54,844 nucleotides of DNA from contig QYLO01000014.1 in NCBI GenBank assembly GCA_022766165.1, positions 1-54,844 of the forward strand, in the 5' to 3' direction. The stretch's first letter is position 1, and each line of letters starts with the position of its first letter. The notes beneath the pieces were generated by a model, which was not told the origin of the DNA, made no database searches, and worked only from the letters and a program-made list of their open reading frames with translations. The translations under genes and the position numbers were made by a program. The DNA comes from Candidatus Electrothrix gigas. GTDB lineage: Bacteria; Desulfobacterota; Desulfobulbia; Desulfobulbales; Desulfobulbaceae. This document shows, piece by piece, positions 34,154 through 43,500 of the stretch.

Positions 34154-34891
34154 GTGACAAGAAAAGACCCTCTTGGAAGCAGTGCAGGTCATCGCCAGCG
34201 GCTTCGGGATAAATTTCAGGAAAAGGGCATTGAGGCCCTGACAGACACTGAGATCATTGAACTCCTGCTGACCTTTGGCACGCCTCGTTCCGACTGTAAG
34301 CAGCCAGCCAGAGACGCTTTAAATAAGTTTGGTTCCCTGCCGCAAGTGCTGGACACTCCTCTGGAGGAACTAAAAAAAATCAAAGGCATGGGGCCAAAAA
34401 ATATCTTTGCCCTTGCGTTTGTTCAAGGAGTTGCTCGCCGTTATCTGCGCCAGCGGATTCAGAAAAAGAACTATATCACCTCGTCCAAAGAGGTGGCGGA
34501 TTATCTTATCTACGCCTTACGTGGCCTCCAGCATGAGGTCTTCATGGTGGTCTACTTAGATGCCTCCCATGCAGTGATTAAGAGCGAAATCCTCTCTGAA
34601 GGCACGATTAATGTGAACACGGTGTATCCCCGTGAACTGCTCAAGGCGGCCTTGAAATATCACGCTGCCTCCCTTGTGGTGGCCCATAATCATCCTTCAG
34701 GCAGCCTCAAGCCTTCAAGGCAGGATGAGCAACTGACTCGCACCCTGTATCTGCTCTGTTCGTTTATGAACATCACCCTGTTGGATCATCTGATCATTGG
34801 GGCCGGAGAGACCGTGTACAGTTTTGCCGATCACGGCCTGATGACCGCTGTGAAAAATAACTGCGCTGATCTCCGCTCCCGTCTTATCTGA
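34154..34891 (+). CDS. radC: RadC/JAB-domain DNA repair-type protein
   Basis: About 245 residues. The N-terminal helix-hairpin-helix region (GHRQRLRDKFQEKGIEALTDTEIIELLL and LKKIKGMGPKN) is followed by the JAB/MPN metalloprotease-like domain with HEVFMVVYLDASHAVIKSE, ILSEGTINVNTVYPRELLK and the zinc motif VVAHNHPSGSLKPSRQD. The family is widespread; its proposed role in recombinational repair is not firmly shown. GTG 34154 was chosen because it avoids overlap and fits family length; an ATG at 34106 in the same frame would overlap the previous gene by 35 bases. Confidence 0.92.
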   Translation: MTRKDPLGSSAGHRQRLRDKFQEKGIEALTDTEIIELLLTFGTPRSDCKQPARDALNKFGSLPQVLDTPLEELKKIKGMGPKNIFALAFVQGVARRYLRQRIQKKNYITSSKEVADYLIYALRGLQHEVFMVVYLDASHAVIKSEILSEGTINVNTVYPRELLKAALKYHAASLVVAHNHPSGSLKPSRQDEQLTRTLYLLCSFMNITLLDHLIIGAGETVYSFADHGLMTAVKNNCADLRSRLI

Positions 34892-34945
34892 CACATGATA
34901 TTGTATGCCTGATTTTTCTGTGTTTCTCTTAGCTGGATTTTGTTG

Positions 34946-36085
34946 ATGAACAGCCTTGGTCTGTATTTTCACATTCCATTTTGTCTACGTAAATGTTCGT
35001 ATTGCAGTTTTTATTCCCTTGCAGGCCGAACAGATATCCATCAACGCTATGCAGAGGCGATCAGCAGACAACTGCTTCTGTATGCTAAAAAATATCAAAA
35101 CAAGCTGCGTCCCCTGACCAGTATTTTTTTTGGCGGTGGCACCCCAACGCTGTTGCCGCCTCAGACCTTGAGCAGACTTTTGGTTGAATGTTTAGAGCAG
35201 TTTGCCGTTGCAAACCAAGCTGAAATTTCCATTGAGGTGAATCCAGCAACCGTTGCTGGTAACAGCCTTGCTATACTCCGACAAGCCGGTTTTAATCGCC
35301 TGTCCATTGGTGTTCAATCTCTGCATGATAAAGAGCTACGTCAGCTAGGTCGTCCTCATACGGTGGCAGATGCTGTGGAAACGGTTCAATTGGCCCGAAG
35401 AGCTGGCTTTGAGAATATTAATCTGGATCTGATGTATGGGCTTCCAGGACAGAAACTTCAGAGCTGGCAACGTACTCTTGAAGATGCTCTGGAACTGGAA
35501 CCAACCCATCTTTCTCTGTATGAGCTGACCATTGAAGAAGGCACCCCCTTTGCCTTTTTAGAAGAGCAGGGGCAACTTGTTCTGCCAACTGAAGACACTG
35601 TTCTTTTGATGCTGGAAGAAACCCAGCAGGCACTCCAACAGGCTGATTTTCAACGGTACGAGATTTCTAATTATGCCCAACCAGGGTATCAATGCCAACA
35701 TAATATCAACTACTGGCAGAATGGCGAGTACCTTGGCCTTGGAGCAGGAGCAGTTGCCTTTTTTAACAAAACTCGCTGTACGGTGATTGCCGATGCAGAG
35801 CAGTATTGCGAACGTTTGGAACACGAAGAGGAGCTGTGGCAGGACAGAGAAAAACTCGGTCAAGAGGCTGCATTTCGTGAAACGGTGATTATGGGACTCC
35901 GTATGACAGCCGGGATCTCATTAACAGGCATAACCGAGCGATTTGGTATCAATACAGAAGCCTATTATGGCGAGACCTTGCATCGCCTGATTCGTCAAGG
36001 TATGCTGCATATTGTGCAAGATCGATTACGGCTTACAGCACAGGGCTTTTTATTCGCCAATGCTGTTATGGCAGAACTGGTGTAG
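34946..36085 (+). CDS. hemW: HemW-type radical SAM protein
   Basis: About 379 residues. The start LGLYFHIPFCLRKCSYCSFYS carries the CxxxCxxC cluster motif in the HemW form (CxYCxFYS). FFGGGTPTLLPP, EISIEVNPATV, NRLSIGVQSLHDKELRQLGRPH, INLDLMYGLPGQ and the C-terminal HemN domain (QHNINYWQNGEYLGLGAGAVAF) follow. HemW binds heme and is thought to be a heme chaperone rather than a coproporphyrinogen oxidase. ATG 34946 is preceded by two in-frame TTG codons. Placed 55 bases after radC. Confidence 0.93.
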   Translation: MNSLGLYFHIPFCLRKCSYCSFYSLAGRTDIHQRYAEAISRQLLLYAKKYQNKLRPLTSIFFGGGTPTLLPPQTLSRLLVECLEQFAVANQAEISIEVNPATVAGNSLAILRQAGFNRLSIGVQSLHDKELRQLGRPHTVADAVETVQLARRAGFENINLDLMYGLPGQKLQSWQRTLEDALELEPTHLSLYELTIEEGTPFAFLEEQGQLVLPTEDTVLLMLEETQQALQQADFQRYEISNYAQPGYQCQHNINYWQNGEYLGLGAGAVAFFNKTRCTVIADAEQYCERLEHEEELWQDREKLGQEAAFRETVIMGLRMTAGISLTGITERFGINTEAYYGETLHRLIRQGMLHIVQDRLRLTAQGFLFANAVMAELV

Positions 36086-36244
36086 CGAGGTGCATTTCTG
36101 ATGTGAGTATTTTTTTCTCACTTTGTTACAGAAAAATATTGCGGAACCTGCAAAACAGTGTTACGTATTCCAAAAAAATAATACCCTTCATTGTGGGACA
36201 TCCGTTTTAAAGACAGCAAGAGCAGGTAATGCAGGTGATGATTG

Positions 36245-36919
36245 ATGAGCAAGACTGTTACACAGGAATATAAAGAGGTAATCGTTGCCCCTCTTGCGGC
36301 AGGGCGTGAGGTCTTCGGTTTGACCGTAGTGTTCTGTTGTATCTTTTTGTTTGTAGGTCTGCGATATATGCAGGTTGCACCAAAAGAAGACGCTACAGCA
36401 AAAGTATCCTATCAGATTAAAGATATTCGTCTTAGAAATCAAGCACCTGTTTTGTACAGATCTTTACTGGGAGCAGTAGACAGTATTACCTGGATCTATG
36501 AGACAGCAGAAAAGTGGCCAGAGATTGCTGACCTCCAAACAGAATCGCTTCCTCCTTTTGTGGGTGATTTTTTACCCGCAGGTTTACGAAATTTTTCTTG
36601 GGAAATGCACCAAGGCGCAACCTGGGTTGATTATTATGGTGTAAATAAACAGGTTGCTCAGGAAGAAAAAAAAGGTGCTGATCCTTTAGAAAACAGCTTT
36701 ATTCTCCGTATTATTGATCTTGAGGCAGGACAATATCCCTTTCCCTATATTCAGGATATGCAGGATATGCAGGATACTGAGCGTTTTACTGCTCAAATCT
36801 GGATAAATCCCCAGATTGTTGACTATCCACAAGGATCTCTTGTTGAACGGGGATGGAAATGGGTTGTCAGCGGCAATGCTGCTGTGAATGAAAAACTGAC
36901 TCAATCCTCTGGAAGCTGA
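36245..36919 (+). CDS. Single-pass membrane protein at head of metal ABC operon (DUF6162-like)
   Basis: About 224 residues with one membrane segment near residue 25 (VFGLTVVFCCIFLFVGLRYM) and a periplasmic domain that includes ITWIYETAEKWPEIADLQ and NFSWEMHQGATWVDYYGV. It resembles the DUF6162 proteins that often precede metal ABC importers; I offer this name tentatively. A short in-frame 9-bp triplication (36752-36778) encodes IQDMQDMQDTE. It precedes the substrate-binding protein gene by 90 bases and likely helps the importer at the membrane, perhaps in metal delivery or sensing. Confidence 0.65.
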   Translation: MSKTVTQEYKEVIVAPLAAGREVFGLTVVFCCIFLFVGLRYMQVAPKEDATAKVSYQIKDIRLRNQAPVLYRSLLGAVDSITWIYETAEKWPEIADLQTESLPPFVGDFLPAGLRNFSWEMHQGATWVDYYGVNKQVAQEEKKGADPLENSFILRIIDLEAGQYPFPYIQDMQDMQDTERFTAQIWINPQIVDYPQGSLVERGWKWVVSGNAAVNEKLTQSSGS

Positions 36920-37009
36920 TTCTGGAAACTGATATATCTTGTCTTTGGTCATGTCGTTGGCTGGCGTACATTGCGCTTATTCATTTATTGAAAAAAATAC
37001 AGGTGTCAC

Positions 37010-38380
37010 ATGAAAAAAATACTGCGTCCCCAAGTTGTTCTTCTTTTCTGCCTTCTTTTTTCTTCCATGCAGGTATCTGCCCAAGAAAAAAAATGTCATC
37101 TTGATATCGGTGCGTCCCTTCATCCTTACTACTCTTGGGCCAAAAATATCGTTGGCGATCAGGCAAATGTGACTTCGATAATTCCTCCGGGATCGGACCC
37201 GCATTCCTATCAGCCCTTGCCGTCGGATATGAAAAATCTGGAAAATCTGGATGTCGTTATCATTAACGGAATCGGGCATGATGAGTTTATCAAGCCGATG
37301 CTTAAGGCTATTGATAATGACGAACTGATGGTTATCAACACCAGCAAGGGCCTCCCTCTTATTCCGGTTTTTAATAAGCATTATGCCTTTGAAAAAGGGA
37401 ATAAGGTCGCCTATAACAGCCATACCTATATCGCCATAACCGGAGCGATTCAGCAGATTCAGAGGATCGCCAGGAAACTTGGCAAGCTTTGTCCGGATCA
37501 GGCAGCGTTCTTTATGAAAAATGCACGGGCCTATGCTATAAAGCTTCGCAAAATGCTCCAGTCTGCCCTCATACAGATTGATATGCTTGATACCAACAAG
37601 CTGCGTATTGCCACAGTGCATGATGGATACTCTTATCTCTTTCAAGAACTCGGCATTGAGGTCAGTGCTGTGGTCCAGCCGAGACATGGGGTAAAGCCGA
37701 GCGCACGACAGCTTGAGGACACCATTAAACGGATCAAACGGGCCAAGGTGAATGTGTTATTTGGTGAGCTGGATTATGAAAAAAAATACGTAGATATTAT
37801 TTACAATGAAACCGGTTGCCGTCTGTATGCGCTTTCCCATATTTCCAACGGGGAATACTCAAAGGAATTTTTTGAGCAGGCCATGCAGAGAAACATTGAT
37901 GCCATTGTTGCGGCCCTGACCGAGGTATCAGGAAAAGCACCAGGCAATTTGCCCGGTTCTCTGTCAGGAGCAATGCAGGAGAACATGTCACGACAGATGC
38001 AGGATGCTTCCCAGAAAATGCAGGATACCGCTCAGAAAACCATGAAAGATTCTGTACCAACAATACAGCAGCAGCAGATGTCCGAACGTATGCAGCAACA
38101 GCTTCAGAATACCACGAAGCAGATGCAGGAAACTGTGCAAGAAAACCTCAAAAACTCCATACCAACAATGCAGCAAGAGCAGATGAAGGCACAGATGAAT
38201 CAGCAGATTCCAGAGATCAAGACCCAGATGCAGGGTACTATGCAGGAGAGCCTAAAAGAAACCCTGCCAAAAATGCAGCAGCAGCAAATTGAGCAAAACA
38301 TGGGGCAGCAGATGCAGGGTATGCAGAAAAATATGCTGAAAAATCTTGCTCCAGAAGGATCACAACCGCAGAGTAAGTAA
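37010..38380 (+). CDS. Metal ABC transporter substrate-binding protein with Met/Gln-rich C-terminal repeat tail
   Basis: The 456-residue ZnuA/TroA-type protein has a signal peptide (LLFCLLFSSMQVSA). The binding domain runs to about residue 310, with probable ligands His65 (GSDPHSYQ), His138 (NSHTYIA), His204 (TVHDGYSY) and Glu253 (FGELDYE). The His/Asp-rich loop of many ZnuA proteins is absent. Instead residues 320-456 form a polar tail holding 18 Met and many Gln, with three diverged units of about 34 residues (each with MQ-T-Q then LK-S-P-MQQ). It imports zinc or manganese, or another metal; the tail could bind soft metals or act as a coiled-coil. It heads the ATPase and permease genes. Confidence 0.88.
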   Translation: MKKILRPQVVLLFCLLFSSMQVSAQEKKCHLDIGASLHPYYSWAKNIVGDQANVTSIIPPGSDPHSYQPLPSDMKNLENLDVVIINGIGHDEFIKPMLKAIDNDELMVINTSKGLPLIPVFNKHYAFEKGNKVAYNSHTYIAITGAIQQIQRIARKLGKLCPDQAAFFMKNARAYAIKLRKMLQSALIQIDMLDTNKLRIATVHDGYSYLFQELGIEVSAVVQPRHGVKPSARQLEDTIKRIKRAKVNVLFGELDYEKKYVDIIYNETGCRLYALSHISNGEYSKEFFEQAMQRNIDAIVAALTEVSGKAPGNLPGSLSGAMQENMSRQMQDASQKMQDTAQKTMKDSVPTIQQQQMSERMQQQLQNTTKQMQETVQENLKNSIPTMQQEQMKAQMNQQIPEIKTQMQGTMQESLKETLPKMQQQQIEQNMGQQMQGMQKNMLKNLAPEGSQPQSK

Positions 38381-38394
38381 GGAGTAGGAATGTA

Positions 38395-39102
38395 ATGTGT
38401 GGTACAGATGGGCATAATCTGCTTGAAATAGAGGATCTTTCGGTTTCCCTGCGGGGGAACCGGATTCTTGAAGACATCAACTTGCAGATCAAGAGAGGAC
38501 ATATTCATGCGTTAACCGGTCCTAATGGGGCTGGTAAAACGACTTTGATGCGAAGCCTTATGGGCGGCATGCCCCATAAGGGAACGATTCGTTTTCTCTT
38601 TCAGGAGAGCAATCGAGTAGGATATGTACCACAGTTCTTGGAGTTTGATCATTCTGTGCCAATCACGGTGTTTGATTTTCTTTTTTTGATGCTGAAAAAG
38701 ATGCCTGTTTTTCTCGGACGTCGCAGGACAGTGCGAAAAAAGATTGAGGAGTTGTTGGCTGCAACCGACTGTAGTCATCTGATTGACCGTTGTGTGGGCC
38801 AACTTTCTGGTGGAGAGTTTCGCAGAGTTTTGTTGGCTCAGGCATTGAGTCCCAAACCAGAACTGCTCCTGCTTGATGAACCTGCCAGTAATATTGACGA
38901 GGTTGGTATTCGCCATTTTGAAGAGATGCTTATCAACCTGAAGAATGAGCAGGGTATTACCATCCTCATGGTCTGTCATAGCATGAATATGATTTCAAGG
39001 GTTTGTGACGCTGTTACAGCGGTCAACCGCACGATTTTTTATGATGGCCCGACCAAGGGAATGGATCACGCCGACCTTCTTCAACAGTATACCTTTTTAT
39101 AG
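38395..39102 (+). CDS. Metal ABC transporter ATP-binding protein (ZnuC-like)
   Basis: The 235-residue ATPase has Walker A GPNGAGKT near residue 43, Q-loop VGYVPQF, the ABC signature QLSGGEFRRVLLAQAL near residue 141, Walker B LLLLDEPASNID and a switch His in VCHSMN. It powers the importer from the cytoplasmic face. Its start lies 14 bases after the binding-protein stop and the permease follows 17 bases later. Confidence 0.93.
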   Translation: MCGTDGHNLLEIEDLSVSLRGNRILEDINLQIKRGHIHALTGPNGAGKTTLMRSLMGGMPHKGTIRFLFQESNRVGYVPQFLEFDHSVPITVFDFLFLMLKKMPVFLGRRRTVRKKIEELLAATDCSHLIDRCVGQLSGGEFRRVLLAQALSPKPELLLLDEPASNIDEVGIRHFEEMLINLKNEQGITILMVCHSMNMISRVCDAVTAVNRTIFYDGPTKGMDHADLLQQYTFL

Positions 39103-39119
39103 TAATCTCAAAAGCTTCT

Positions 39120-40013
39120 ATGGACTTTATTTACGATATTTTTAAAAATTGGGCAGCTCAAGGGTATCTGCCCTCAATCTTTGAGCATACCTTTATGGTT
39201 CGGGGATTGCTGGCCGCCTTGATCATCGGCCCGCTGCTTGGGGCAGTTGGTACGGTGGTCGTAACCAAGAAGCTCTCCTTTTTTACCCAGACGATAGGGA
39301 ATGCCGCTATGAGTGGTGTTGCTATCGGTCTGCTGCTCGGTGAACCGGTGGACGGAACCTATGCCGGATTATACGGCTTCTGTCTCATTGTTGCTCTGCT
39401 CATGACCTTTGTAAAGAACCGAACCCGACTTGCCAATGATACAATTATCGGGGTGGTGCTGGCTCAGGTGCTGGGGCTTGGTATTATCCTGATGATCGTG
39501 GTGACCAGTCAGTTTAATATTCATCAGGTGGAGGGCATTCTCTTTGGCAGTCTGATCACCCTCAACGATCAAGATCTCATCGCTCTGACTGTGGCTTCGG
39601 TGATTGTTGGCATTCTCTTTGCCTTTAACTTTAATCGTTTTATGCTGGCAAGCTTCAACCGAACCTTGGCCAAGGCCCGGGGTCTATCACCAGTCTTTCT
39701 GGAGTATCTCTTTGTCACCTTGATGACTGTTGTGGTGGTTTCCAGTCTGAAACTGATCGGCGCCTTACTTGTCTTAGTTTTAATAGTGGTTCCGGCTGCT
39801 GGGGCCCAGCTCGTTGCTCCTAATCTCCGTTGGTTTGTTTGGCTCAGTATTCTTTTTTCCACCATCAGCACGGCCTCTGGGCTGCTGTTGTCCGGAAGAT
39901 TGCCAGTACCCAGCGGTGCGGTTATCGCCTTGGTTTCCAGTATACTGTTTTACGGAGCGTTGATTCTTCGACCGCTTTTGTCCAGAGGTGGACCGAATCA
40001 GGGAGAAATATAA
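39120..40013 (+). CDS. Metal ABC transporter permease (ZnuB-like)
   Basis: The 297-residue membrane protein has about eight hydrophobic helices: FMVRGLLAALIIGPLLGAVGTVVV, then the LSFFTQTIGNAAMSGVAIGLLLG and GIILMIVVTSQFN segments, FNRTLAKARGLSPVFLEYLF and IGALLVLVLIVVPAAGAQLVAPN. This is the ABC-3 family fold for zinc or manganese uptake. It forms the pore with the ATPase encoded just upstream and the binding protein before that. Confidence 0.93.
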   Translation: MDFIYDIFKNWAAQGYLPSIFEHTFMVRGLLAALIIGPLLGAVGTVVVTKKLSFFTQTIGNAAMSGVAIGLLLGEPVDGTYAGLYGFCLIVALLMTFVKNRTRLANDTIIGVVLAQVLGLGIILMIVVTSQFNIHQVEGILFGSLITLNDQDLIALTVASVIVGILFAFNFNRFMLASFNRTLAKARGLSPVFLEYLFVTLMTVVVVSSLKLIGALLVLVLIVVPAAGAQLVAPNLRWFVWLSILFSTISTASGLLLSGRLPVPSGAVIALVSSILFYGALILRPLLSRGGPNQGEI

Positions 40014-40117
40014 AAATAACTCCTTTCGCCCCTCTGGTGGGTGGCAGGGAAACAAAATATGCAAATCACTCAATATCAGGTAGGTTCATATAAATCTTAA
40101 TAAGGAGATCTCTTCTC

Positions 40118-40480
40118 ATGTCCAAAATACAATCCTACAGGCAACTTGCTTTTTTACTTGCAACAACCCTACTCTTTCTCTCCCTTGCCTCATCAGCCTT
40201 TGCCCATGCAACCACCCTCTGGTGCTATGTGGAAAATAATCGGGTCTATGTGGAAGGCTTTTTCATGGGCGGGAAAAAAGTCCAGAACGGTCATGTGATC
40301 GTTGTCAATAATAAGGGCGAAAAAATCCTGGAAGGAACAACCGATAAAGAAGGGAAATTCGATTTTAAACCGCCTTACCAAGGAGATATGACAATCCTTC
40401 TCAAGGTGGATCAGGCCCATGATGCTGATTTTGAGCTGACAGAGCAGGATTTTCTTGATGCGGCAGCCGAAACAGAGTAG
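40118..40480 (+). CDS. Small exported protein, NikL/DUF4198-like, linked to metal importer
   Basis: The 120-residue protein has a signal peptide ending LASSAFA, so that the mature chain would begin HATTLWCYVENNRVYVEGFF. An N-terminal His after signal cleavage followed by a short beta-sandwich (GHVIVVNNKGEKILEGTTDKEGKFDFKPP) resembles periplasmic accessory proteins of nickel/cobalt transporters, where that His helps bind metal. AAGGAGAT precedes the ATG. Genes upstream encode the ABC importer, so a periplasmic metal relay or scavenging role is inferred. Confidence 0.72.
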   Translation: MSKIQSYRQLAFLLATTLLFLSLASSAFAHATTLWCYVENNRVYVEGFFMGGKKVQNGHVIVVNNKGEKILEGTTDKEGKFDFKPPYQGDMTILLKVDQAHDADFELTEQDFLDAAAETE

Positions 40481-40526
40481 TTGAAATTTTAGATTTTAAC
40501 GATTTATAAAGAGTGGGAGAAGTTAG

Positions 40527-43500
40527 ATGAAAAAGAATACTATACAAATGGTATTGGCTATTTTATTTGCATTATTCTTCATATCATGCTCCTCTGACAA
40601 TGGAGATGATAGAAGTTTTAAAAATGAAGTAACAGAAGGAAGTTCAACAGAAGGAAGTTCAACAGAAGGAAGTTCAACAGAAGGAAGTTCAACAGAAGGA
40701 AGTTCAACAGAAGGAAGTTCAACAGAAAAAATTTCTATTTTTGCAGATGCAACTCCTGCATCAGGAAATACAGAAACTGTTTTTTTCTTTTCTGCACACG
40801 TTTTCAATTCATCTTCAGAACTCGAAAAATTTGAGTGGTCATTTGAAGATGGACGAAAACTATCTGGGAAAAACATTTCAACATCATTTTCAACTCCTGG
40901 TATCCATAGAGGCGAACTAACTGTAACTGAGAAAGACGGTACCACTGAAACAGCAGGTATAGCTATTACAATTTTCGAGCCTGATATTCAAGCACCACCT
41001 GAGCTTGAGTTACCGCCTATGATTGGTGACATCGATTCAGATGGAACGATCACATTGAACGATGCTAATTTAGTATTTAAGCATATAAGCAACACAGAGT
41101 TACTTTCATCAGAGAATATTTCAAGTGCTGATGTCGATTTTAATGGTGAAATAACCACTGAAGATGCTATAATTATTGCAGAAGCAGCCAATAATTCACA
41201 ACAGATAGCCAGTAGGATTCTTCAAAGTGAAGCATCTCCAGGAGCAGCAATTACAATTATGTCTCCAGAACTTCTTGATATTGAAGGAACATTTAGTATT
41301 GAGGTAGGCAATTCTATATATATTCAAAACCCATCGAGAGTAGTGAGAGGATACGCAACTTTCATGGTTCCCTTAGATCCAACTGTACAAAATAGTATTT
41401 CTGTAACACCCGGTCCTGTTGAAGTTAGGTTATTGCGAAATGGTGTTGTTGTAGATAGTTACACTCTTAAAATTATAAAACCGGAGCCTTTGCCGGATAA
41501 TCCTAAAGAGGAATTGAGAAAACTTCTTGATGAATTGATCGAGGTTCTTGCATTATATGAATCTGCTACAAGTGAAGAATTAACATCAAGAGGTATTAGT
41601 GGAGAGAATTATGATATTCTTCAAGGTATAATAACCTCAGCAAAATTAGAAGCAACTGAAGCTTTTATAAACATGAAAGAAGTATTAGAAAAAGATGGTG
41701 GTGATGAACTTGCCAAACTCTTTTTCATTATAGCAAATGCAAATGGTATCTCAAATGCTCGTGAATTACTTCAAAGTATATTGCAAGAAAATCCATTTCA
41801 TAATTTAAGGAGGTCATCTATGCAGGGTGAAAGCCCTGGCGATATAATTTTGACCCCTCTGTGTTTAATGAAATCCATTGTTGATGGAGTGAAAACTACT
41901 GGTACAATTGTAAGTTTTGTTTGTGATGCACTTTTGGCAGGAACGTTGATCGCTGCAGCTGTTCCAGCTGATGGTCCAGTCGTAGACGTAGGATTGTTGG
42001 CAACATGGGTAGGTTTATGTGCAAAAGCTGAACTTGGAATAAGCCTTGCTAATACTCTTGTATTTTTAATTGCGCCGCTTGATGCAGATTTGAAGTTTGA
42101 CGCAACTCCTTTATCACCTCAACCAAATGAATCAGTAAATATAAAAGCCTCAATAGAAGCGATTGGATGGGATTCTCTTTGTGGGTTAGGAGCTAGTGCC
42201 GGGCTTCAATGGATTAATAAAAAATTAGCCGAAAGAGCGGTTGGTGAACTCATTCGGCGAAAGGTAACAGTCAGGTCAATCTTTAGAGTTTTTCAAAAGT
42301 TTGGAGGAGATTATTATAACAAGCTTCTAATTAAACTGCAAAACTCCGTCAGCACCTTAATTAGTCAGACAAAAATTGATCAAGCAATTGAAAACTTTAT
42401 CAATACTGGATGTGAACGTTTTGGTGGGGTAGATATGATATTAGACGCTAACGGAATATTAACAGGACCAGTACCCAATAAAGGAAATTTGAGTTTTTCT
42501 TCCGATGGTACTGCAGAATATTTATGTCCTGATTGTAGTAGTGAAGAATGCCTACCATTAATAGCTTTCACAGCTAAAAAGAAGATCTGTGGAGAGGACA
42601 AAAGAAAAACCGTTAAAATACAATGTGAAGATGAACTTACTGCCTGCTTTACATCATCTCCTTCCAGAGGTAAAGCACCTCTTATCGTGTTCCTTAATTC
42701 AAGCTGTTCCATGCCTAATGAGAACATTGCTGGATATACTTGGAGTGCATCTAATGGGTGGGGTGAAAGTAATACAAGTACAGTATCTTCTTTGATATTT
42801 GAATCCCCAGGTGAATACACTGTAACATTGACAGTTACAGATGAATTCGGAAATACTGACACAAGCACTCAACAAATTATTGTAGAAGATAAAGATGATG
42901 ATAGAGACAATAAAGAACAAGGAGTTACAAATGGTGATCCACACCTGTATACATTTGATAACCTAGCTTACGATTTTCAAGCCGTAGGTGAGTTTATCCT
43001 CGTTAAATCACTTATTGAAAATGATCCGTTTGAAATCCAGACTCGACAGAGTCCTTGGAGTACCAGAACTGATGTTTCTGTAAATCGTGCGGTAGCTATG
43101 AATGTTGGTCAAGATAGAGTTGGACTCTATTCAGAGATGGACCCGTTTGCCAGAATTAATGGCAATCCTCAAGAATTGGTAGATGGTGATTTCATACTGC
43201 CAGAGGGGGGGAAAATCACTAAATTTGGTAGGATGTATACTATAACCTGGCCAGATAAAAAAGTCCTTGTAGATATATATGATAGTTCTTGGGGGCTCAT
43301 TATTGATGTGTATATTGATGAATCTTATACAGGAAAAGTAACAGGACTTTTGGGCGATTCCGATGGATCTCCTGAAAACGATATTAAAACACGGGAAGGA
43401 TCAAATCTGGGAACTACCTTAGATTTTGAAACCCTTTATCCGGGATATGCTGACAGTTGGCGGATTTCTCAGAACGAATCCTTATTTGACTATATGACAG

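Noticed and set aside
40014..40117. Possible cobalamin or other riboswitch before the small metal-importer accessory gene
   Set aside because: No B12-box or other conserved riboswitch core could be found; only an ordinary ribosome-binding site is visible.
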